DNA of 11,093 bases, from NCBI GenBank assembly GCA_913054055.1, contig CAJXIT010000088.1, positions 1 to 11,093 of the forward strand, given 5' to 3'. This DNA is from an uncultured Thalassolituus sp. (GTDB lineage: Bacteria; Pseudomonadota; Gammaproteobacteria; Pseudomonadales; Oceanobacteraceae). Numbering within the stretch: the first letter of the stretch is position 1; each line of letters starts with the position of its first letter. The notes under the pieces are model-generated. The model saw nothing but the letters and a program-made list of their open reading frames with translations. It did no database searches and was not told where the DNA came from. The position numbers were made by a program, and so were the translations under genes. Shown here in pieces: positions 6,434-11,093 of the stretch.

Positions 6434-7603
6434 ATGAAATCGGCCAATCGGCTCAAAAGTATAGCGCCTTTTCATGTTATGGACCTTCTTGCTAAGGCTA
6501 AACAAATGCAGGCGGAAGGTCGAGACATAATTCACTTAGAAGTGGGTGAACCTGACTTCTCCAGTCCAAAAGCGGCTATAGACGCTGGAATAGGTGCATT
6601 AAAACGGGGCAATACCCATTATACGGCGGCCACTGGACTGCCTGAGTTGCGACAAGCCATCAGTGATTTTTATCTGTCACGATATAAAAAGCAGGTAAGC
6701 CCTGAACAAATAATGATCACACCGGGGGCGTCTGGGGCTTTGCAATTGATTTCATCCTTGCTGGTGGATGTGGGCGAAAACCTTTTATTAACAGACCCAG
6801 GCTATCCTTGTAATCGTCACTTTTTGGCTAATATTAATGGGGATGGCATTTTGGTTCCCACTGAAGCAGAGCAGGATTTTCACTTAACGCCGACACTGGC
6901 AAAAGAAAATTGGAATGATGCAACCATTGGAGCATTAGTGGCCAGTCCGTCAAATCCTACCGGTGCGATTATGAGCAAGCAACAGATACAGGCTCTGCAT
7001 AAGGTGGTGACTGATCAGCAAGGCTGTTTAATTGTGGACGAGATCTATCATGGTTTAACGTATGGTTGTGATGCAGAAACAGCAGTGGATCTTGCGGATA
7101 ATGTATTTGTGATTAATAGTTTCTCTAAATACTTTGCCATGACAGGTTGGCGATTAGGCTGGTTAGTGGCACCTGAATGGGCCATGAAAGATTTGGATAA
7201 ATTGGCGCAAAATTTATTTTTAGCGCCCTCTACACCAGCGCAATATGCGGCACTGGCATTGTTCGAACCGGATTGCATTGCGGAATTAGAAACTCGCAGG
7301 GCGCAATTTTCTTTGCGTTTAAATTATTTATTGCCCGCGTTAGAAAACCTTGGTTTCGTGGTTCCTGCAAAACCTCAGGGTGCATTTTATATTTATGCGG
7401 ATATTAGTGGGCTAAAGCATGCACTATCCAATGACAGTATGGCATTTTGCTTAAAATTATTAGAGCAAACGGGTGTGGCCATCACTCCGGGTATCGACTT
7501 TGGGCATCAACAGGGCCATCACTTTGTACGATTTGCTTATACTGCAGATATCCCAGTGTTAAGCGATGCCGTGAATCGCATTGCGACGTTTTTAAAATCA
7601 TGA
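6434..7603 (+). CDS. Class I/II PLP-dependent aminotransferase
   Basis: This is a cytoplasmic fold-type I aminotransferase of the aspartate aminotransferase superfamily, moving an amino group between an amino acid and a 2-oxo acid; the substrate cannot be fixed from sequence. Numbering from the ATG at 6434 (389 residues), it shows LEVGEPDF near the N-terminus (about 35-42), the cofactor-stacking DPGYP (121-125), SNPTG with N174, the PLP-nitrogen contact D202 in VDEIYHGL, the Schiff-base lysine K232 in SFSKYFAMTGWRLGW, and a carboxylate-binding arginine in HHFVRFAY near the C-terminus. I chose the ATG at 6434 because GGAAG lies 5 bases upstream, whereas the in-frame TTG at 6419 has no SD. sfsA follows 25 bases later. 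A related aminotransferase sits beside dksA in Pseudomonas, as I recall, so the neighbourhood is conserved. All catalytic residues appear present. Confidence 0.93.
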   Translation: MKSANRLKSIAPFHVMDLLAKAKQMQAEGRDIIHLEVGEPDFSSPKAAIDAGIGALKRGNTHYTAATGLPELRQAISDFYLSRYKKQVSPEQIMITPGASGALQLISSLLVDVGENLLLTDPGYPCNRHFLANINGDGILVPTEAEQDFHLTPTLAKENWNDATIGALVASPSNPTGAIMSKQQIQALHKVVTDQQGCLIVDEIYHGLTYGCDAETAVDLADNVFVINSFSKYFAMTGWRLGWLVAPEWAMKDLDKLAQNLFLAPSTPAQYAALALFEPDCIAELETRRAQFSLRLNYLLPALENLGFVVPAKPQGAFYIYADISGLKHALSNDSMAFCLKLLEQTGVAITPGIDFGHQQGHHFVRFAYTADIPVLSDAVNRIATFLKS

Positions 7604-7628
7604 CAAGTGTTAAAAAATTGAGTATTAA

Positions 7629-8372
7629 ATGAAGTTTGAATTTCCCTTACAAAAAGCCAAATGGATAAAGCGATACAAGCGCTTTATGGTGGATTTAGAT
7701 TTAGGCAATGAACAGGCATTAACCGTGCACAGTGCCAATACGGGTTCCATGAAAAACTGTTTTGTGGAAGCAGGTGATGCATGGTATTGGGACAGTAAAA
7801 ATGAAAAACGAAAATATCCACATAGCTTAGAGTTAACGCAAACCCCATCGGGACACGTGGCCTGCATTAATACCTCTCGTCCTAACTATTTGGTCGCCGA
7901 AGCCATCGAAAATGGTACGGTGTCAGAAGTACAAGATTATGAAAACTTAAAGATGGAAGTTCGCTATGGTAATGAAAAGAGCCGTATTGATATTTTGTTG
8001 AGCGGTGGCGAAAAAAACATATATGTGGAAGTGAAAAACACCACTTTATTAGAGCGCACCATAGACGGAGTAGTGGATCCTAGTGGTGATTTTTCTCAAG
8101 GCATAGGTTTCTTTCCTGATAGCGTCAGCGATCGGGCCAGTAAACATTTAAGAGAGCTTATGGCCATGGTTGATGAAGGACACAGGGGCGTGATTTTCTT
8201 TTGTGTGAATCACACAGGCATAAAAGAGGTACGACCTGCCGATCACATTGATACGGTTTATGGACAATTATTAAGAGAAGCCAAGAAAAAAGGCGTTGAA
8301 ATATTGGCTTACCGTAGTCATATTACAGATGATGAAATTTTACTAAAAGAATCTGTACCTGTGGTACTTTAA
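7629..8372 (+). CDS. sfsA: SfsA, sugar fermentation stimulation protein / DNA-binding
   Basis: SfsA was named for stimulating maltose use in E. coli. The family has an N-terminal OB-like part and a C-terminal PD-(D/E)XK nuclease-like fold that binds DNA; its exact role remains unclear. The 247 residues contain the family signatures RYKRFMVDL (15-23), ANTGSM (36-41), KRKYPHSLELTQ (60-71) and FPDSVSDRASKHLREL (162-177). The nuclease-like residues D121 and E134-x-K136 (YVEVKN) are present. It is about 13 residues longer than E. coli SfsA (234 aa from memory). The extra length sits in a loop after the EVK strand (about 141-160, reading LERTIDGVVDPSGDFSQGIG). The SD is weak. It follows the aminotransferase by 25 bases and is probably co-transcribed with it and with the 77-aa ORF downstream. 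Confidence 0.95.
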   Translation: MKFEFPLQKAKWIKRYKRFMVDLDLGNEQALTVHSANTGSMKNCFVEAGDAWYWDSKNEKRKYPHSLELTQTPSGHVACINTSRPNYLVAEAIENGTVSEVQDYENLKMEVRYGNEKSRIDILLSGGEKNIYVEVKNTTLLERTIDGVVDPSGDFSQGIGFFPDSVSDRASKHLRELMAMVDEGHRGVIFFCVNHTGIKEVRPADHIDTVYGQLLREAKKKGVEILAYRSHITDDEILLKESVPVVL

Positions 8373-8399
8373 CCAATAAAATAATTAAAAAGGATCTTC

Positions 8400-8633
8400 A
8401 TGAAATTATTATTAACGGCTGTGATTCTCAGTTTTGGTATCGGTCTTTGGTTTGGGGTGAATATCGGAAAGGGCAATGCCTTATATGATAACCCGTTATC
8501 GGATCCGGATATCATTGAAGAAGCCCATGAAAGTGCCGATGATGCTGGATTAATTGATCAAGGTAAAGATTTTATGGAAGAGAAAACAGAGCAAATGAAA
8601 GATAAAGTAAAAGATGCCATTGATGATTTGTAA
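8400..8633 (+). CDS. Small membrane-anchored protein, function unknown
   Basis: This 77-residue protein has one hydrophobic N-terminal helix (about 3-20, LLLTAVILSFGIGLWFGV) acting as a signal anchor or uncleaved signal. It is followed by a highly charged, mostly acidic tail. The end (about 55-77, rich in E, K and D, with EEKTEQMKDKVKDAIDDL) should be an amphipathic helix or short coiled coil, resembling YtxH-like or late-embryogenesis-like tails only in general character. There is a good SD (AGGA, 8391-8394) five bases before the ATG. It lies 27 bases after sfsA and ends just before a strong terminator, so it is likely the last gene of the aminotransferase-sfsA unit. I do not recognise the family and assign no function. 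Confidence 0.8.
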   Translation: MKLLLTAVILSFGIGLWFGVNIGKGNALYDNPLSDPDIIEEAHESADDAGLIDQGKDFMEEKTEQMKDKVKDAIDDL

Positions 8634-8646
8634 TGGGTAATAACAT

Positions 8647-8671
8647 AAAAGCAGCTAAGGCTGCTTTTTTT
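8647..8671 (+). terminator. Intrinsic terminator shared by convergent genes
   Basis: The stem AGCAGC (8650-8655), loop TAAG, GCTGCT (8660-8665) is extended by A-T pairs and followed by seven T on the plus strand. On the minus strand four T follow the stem. It lies 13 bases past the 77-aa ORF and 9 bases past the hydrolase stop, so it can serve both. Confidence 0.92.
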
Positions 8672-8680
8672 GTTTCTGGC

Positions 8681-9625
8681 TTACTGAATGTTAAGCTTTT
8701 CAAGTCCCTTAGTGATTAACGCCATACATTCGCTGGGAGACTCTAATGGATACAAGTGACTAAAGCGCTTATTTTCTAAGAAAATTGCTTTAGTTTGCAC
8801 GGTTTGCCACTTATTCCAAAGTTTTCCTGAGAAAAACATATTGGGCTTGCCACGTATGGCCACCGTTGGAATATTCAAATTATTTAACTTTTTGAATTCA
8901 CCCATTAAATAAGGTGGATTGGTATAATTGTAGGCTTCCCACTTCTTATGAAAAACCAATTTAAAAGCATCATCCGTTTTTTGAATGCCGTGATGTAAAA
9001 ACGCATCAAAGGCTTCGTCGCTAAATTGGCTATAACCTTTAAATTTACGAATATAGGATTCGTACTCTTCTTTTGTAGACCAAGTGTCTGGCTTGTTGGC
9101 GGTGCCTTTAACCAGCTTTGTATCATTAACCATCTTCTTAGGCATCATTCTTAATACCATGGATATTGGTAGACTGACCATTGCAGGTTCAATTAATACT
9201 AAGGCTTTGAATAAATCGGGCCTTTTAACTGCGGCTAATACTGTACTGCTTGCGCCCATGCTATGACCGATTGCAATGATGGGTTTGCCAAGGGTTTCTA
9301 TAAAATCTATTAAATCATCGGCGTACACATGCCAGTTTTTATGTTCAGGGTCGCAAGCATCTGTATGAGTGGCGCGGCTATTTAATGCATAAACATCAAA
9401 TTGTTGCTTCAAGGTATTTAGCATGGGGGTGTAAACCCCAGCTGGAAAACCATTGGCATGGAAAAAGTGAATTGGCTCGCCTGAGCCGCTCATGTGTAAG
9501 TACTGATCTGGCATATTCATGATTCTTAAAAAAGGTCCCTTAGACTGGCACACACATGCTGAATTAGGAATGATCATACTATCCAAAATCATGATCAATA
9601 ATAACAAATATGGCTTTGGATTCAT
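8681..9625 (-). CDS. Alpha/beta hydrolase
   Basis: This is a member of the alpha/beta-hydrolase fold; the substrate (ester, lipid or other) cannot be told. In the 314-residue reading, HFFHANGFPAG (53-63) forms the oxyanion-hole region, the nucleophile elbow is GHSMG (120-124) with S122, and H290 in RFSHLYPLESP is the likely catalytic histidine. The usual aspartate after strand 7 is not where expected: IRGKPN at 257-262 lacks it. E147, in VLIEPAM after strand 6, is a candidate acid. The start is uncertain. The ATG at 9625 gives a hydrophobic leader (residues 6-20) and an early NSAC, suggesting a secreted or anchored enzyme. Internal ATGs at 9520 and 9514 would begin at MNMPDQYLHMSG, a common start for cytoplasmic members; neither site has a good SD. 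It converges on the 8647-8671 terminator and diverges from the substrate-binding protein gene only about 39 bases away. Confidence 0.85.
   Translation of the reverse strand: MNPKPYLLLLIMILDSMIIPNSACVCQSKGPFLRIMNMPDQYLHMSGSGEPIHFFHANGFPAGVYTPMLNTLKQQFDVYALNSRATHTDACDPEHKNWHVYADDLIDFIETLGKPIIAIGHSMGASSTVLAAVKRPDLFKALVLIEPAMVSLPISMVLRMMPKKMVNDTKLVKGTANKPDTWSTKEEYESYIRKFKGYSQFSDEAFDAFLHHGIQKTDDAFKLVFHKKWEAYNYTNPPYLMGEFKKLNNLNIPTVAIRGKPNMFFSGKLWNKWQTVQTKAIFLENKRFSHLYPLESPSECMALITKGLEKLNIQ
9570..9597. repeat. Pair of ATGATCA repeats spaced 21 bp
   Basis: ATGATCA occurs at 9570-9576 and again at 9591-9597. The TGATCA core is itself a palindrome. The repeats are 21 bp apart, about two helical turns, upstream of the substrate-binding protein gene and inside the uncertain N-terminal part of the hydrolase reading. 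They could be a regulator site if the hydrolase really starts at 9520. The motif is short, so chance is possible. Confidence 0.3.
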
Positions 9626-9664
9626 GACCTACACTTAAAGACATAGAAACCTAAGGTTGTGACG

Positions 9665-10594
9665 ATGAAGTCAGTTAGTGCTTTGATTTTATGTATGTTT
9701 TTCTCCATTGTCGTATCGGCAGATACCATTCGCATGGTGGTTAATAACTGGACCAGCCAAATTGTATTGACCCATGTGGTGGCCAAACTGCTTGAGCAAC
9801 AGGGCACAAAAGTTCAACTGGTGGAAAGCAGCGTGTCTGAGCAATGGGGTGCATTGAGTCATGGGGTAGCCCATCTCCAAATGGAAGTGTGGGAAGGCAC
9901 CATGAGTGCAAAGTTCAACCGCTTGGTGAAGGCAGGACGATTAAGCGATTTAGGTTCTCACCAAGCCACGACTCGTGAAGAATGGTGGTATCCATTGTAC
10001 GTGGAAGAATTTTGCCCTGGGTTACCGGATTGGAAGGCATTGAAAAAGTGCTCAGCAATTTTTTCGAAAGATGGAAGTAACAAGGGGTTGTATATCGCTG
10101 GCCCTTGGGAAAAACCGGATGAAGCCCGAATCCGAGCGTTGGATTTAAACTTTAAAGTAAAGGTGGTATCCAAGGGAGATGACTTGTGGGTTGAGTTAAA
10201 AAAGGCCCATCATAAACGCACCCCCATTGTGTTATTTAATTGGACCCCAAACTGGGTTGAATCCCGATTCGAAGGCAAGTTCATAGAATTTCCAGATTAC
10301 GCAGAGGCCTGTGAAAAAGACCCTAAATGGGGTGTGAACCCAGACTTCATTCACGATTGCGGTAACCCAAAGGGAGGGTGGTTAAAAAAAGCGGCTTGGT
10401 CTGGGTTTAAACAAACATGGCCCTGTGAAAGCGTGTTCATTGAAAATATATCCTTATCAAATCAGCAGATATCCATGTTGTCAGCCATGGTGGATGTGGA
10501 TGGTTTGTCTCATGAGCAAGCGGCGGCTGCATGGATAGACAATAATAAAAAGACGTGGCGCATGTGGCTGCCTAAGTCGTGCACTTATGATTAA
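9665..10594 (+). CDS. Periplasmic OpuAC-type (betaine/choline-like) binding protein
   Basis: This is a 309-residue secreted solute-binding protein of the glycine betaine/choline ABC family (PF04069 type). A signal peptide (about 1-19, MKSVSALILCMFFSIVVSA) should be cleaved before DTIRMVV. I chose the ATG at 9665, with TAAGG eight bases upstream, over a GTG at 9659. Family-like features include NNWTSQ (27-32), MEVWEGTM (73-80), EEWWYPLYV (105-113), GPWEKPDEARI (147-157) and FNWTPNWV (191-198). The many tryptophans (W29, W76, W107, W108, W148, W193, W197) could build the aromatic cage that binds a quaternary amine, but the ligand is inferred. The mature protein has six cysteines (117, 129, 216, 232, 254, 306), suggesting disulfides. 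No permease or ATPase gene follows. The stop overlaps the start of a membrane sensor-like gene by 8 bases, pointing to a receptor role in signalling. Confidence 0.88.
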   Translation: MKSVSALILCMFFSIVVSADTIRMVVNNWTSQIVLTHVVAKLLEQQGTKVQLVESSVSEQWGALSHGVAHLQMEVWEGTMSAKFNRLVKAGRLSDLGSHQATTREEWWYPLYVEEFCPGLPDWKALKKCSAIFSKDGSNKGLYIAGPWEKPDEARIRALDLNFKVKVVSKGDDLWVELKKAHHKRTPIVLFNWTPNWVESRFEGKFIEFPDYAEACEKDPKWGVNPDFIHDCGNPKGGWLKKAAWSGFKQTWPCESVFIENISLSNQQISMLSAMVDVDGLSHEQAAAAWIDNNKKTWRMWLPKSCTYD

Positions 10595-11093
10595 GCAGTC
10601 TATTGCCAATCGGCTGATTCGAACCATTTTTATTTTCTACTGCTTAATTGCTATAGCAGTGACCGCAATGCATATTATTCAAGAATATCAGCATACAGAA
10701 GACTCCATTCGTGATGAGTTGCTCTCTTACGAGAAAATATTCAGTCCTGTTTTATCACAGGCTTTATGGGATTTTGATGGAGAGCAAATTGATACCATAC
10801 TCACCGCAATGCAAGAAGTGCCTGTGATAAAAGGTGTACGCATCATTCAAAAGGGATACAAGGCCGAAGACCTAATAGGCATAGGAGATGTGGAAATTGA
10901 TCAGGATAAATATATTCATATAGAAGGAGCAACAAAACAAAGAATTCAAACAAATGAATATCAATTATTTAAACATCGATTTGATATAACTTATCAATAT
11001 GGCGACAAGATTCAAGTTTTAGGCGAGGTCAGTTTATACAGTTCTTTTGATGCTGTATTTGACCGGGTTCAATTAGGGTTTATCTTTTTAATT
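10587..11093 (+). CDS. Membrane sensor-like protein, N-terminal part (cut by window edge)
   Basis: An open frame of 169 codons starts at an ATG inside the end of the binding-protein gene (8-base overlap) and runs off the right edge. No clear SD is present, so it probably depends on translation of the upstream gene. The product has a short basic cytoplasmic N-terminus and a membrane helix at about 12-31. A roughly 130-residue extracytoplasmic domain follows, and a second hydrophobic segment begins at about 162 (LGFIFLI). The segment ALWDFDGEQIDTIL (59-72) resembles periplasmic domains of gammaproteobacterial sensor histidine kinases and diguanylate cyclases, from memory. No catalytic domain is visible, so histidine kinase, GGDEF enzyme or chemoreceptor all remain possible. 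The layout TM-periplasmic domain-TM supports a transmembrane sensor whose input may be the adjacent binding protein. Confidence 0.75.
   Translation, partial: MIKQSIANRLIRTIFIFYCLIAIAVTAMHIIQEYQHTEDSIRDELLSYEKIFSPVLSQALWDFDGEQIDTILTAMQEVPVIKGVRIIQKGYKAEDLIGIGDVEIDQDKYIHIEGATKQRIQTNEYQLFKHRFDITYQYGDKIQVLGEVSLYSSFDAVFDRVQLGFIFLI

Noticed and set aside
1..11093. CRISPR array, insertion sequence, tRNA or rRNA genes.
   Set aside because: No regularly spaced repeats, transposase motifs, terminal inverted repeats or tRNA/rRNA signatures were seen on either strand.

Overview
The window looks like chromosomal DNA of a marine-type gammaproteobacterium of moderate to low GC, most like the Oceanospirillales/Pseudomonadales (inference from gene order and protein resemblance; no database search was run). 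The order dksA - gluQ - small membrane ORF - cbrA - cbrB, with an aminotransferase divergent from dksA, matches what I recall of the Pseudomonas dksA-cbrAB neighbourhood. The first 53 bases are not genomic: they are an Illumina TruSeq index adapter left on a contig end.

Left block (54-6241, all minus strand, so transcription runs right to left). dksA comes first (ppGpp cofactor of RNA polymerase) and is followed by an intrinsic terminator. Then come gluQ (glutamyl-Q tRNA(Asp) synthetase), a two-TM mini-protein whose stop overlaps the cbrA start (ATGA), cbrA (SLC5-transporter/histidine-kinase fusion) and cbrB (sigma54-dependent response regulator). A terminator closes the block. The 98-bp gap between cbrA and cbrB is filled by an overlooked 28-codon ORF with its own Shine-Dalgarno sequence and a TAATG overlap with cbrB. 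Together CbrA and CbrB sense and respond to carbon/nitrogen balance and amino-acid supply.

Middle block (6434-8633, plus strand). A class I/II PLP aminotransferase, sfsA and a 77-aa membrane-anchored protein of unknown function run in series to a strong terminator at 8647-8671. An AT-rich stretch of about 190 bp separates this block from dksA and carries the dksA leader and a plausible promoter.

Right block. An alpha/beta hydrolase (minus strand) converges on the 8647-8671 terminator. Divergent from it is a secreted glycine-betaine/choline-type substrate-binding protein (OpuAC family). Its stop codon overlaps the start of a membrane sensor-like gene that is cut by the window edge. No permease or ATPase is visible between them, so this pair looks like a periplasmic receptor coupled to a signalling protein. 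It is the most interesting candidate system here, next to the 28-aa ORF between cbrA and cbrB.
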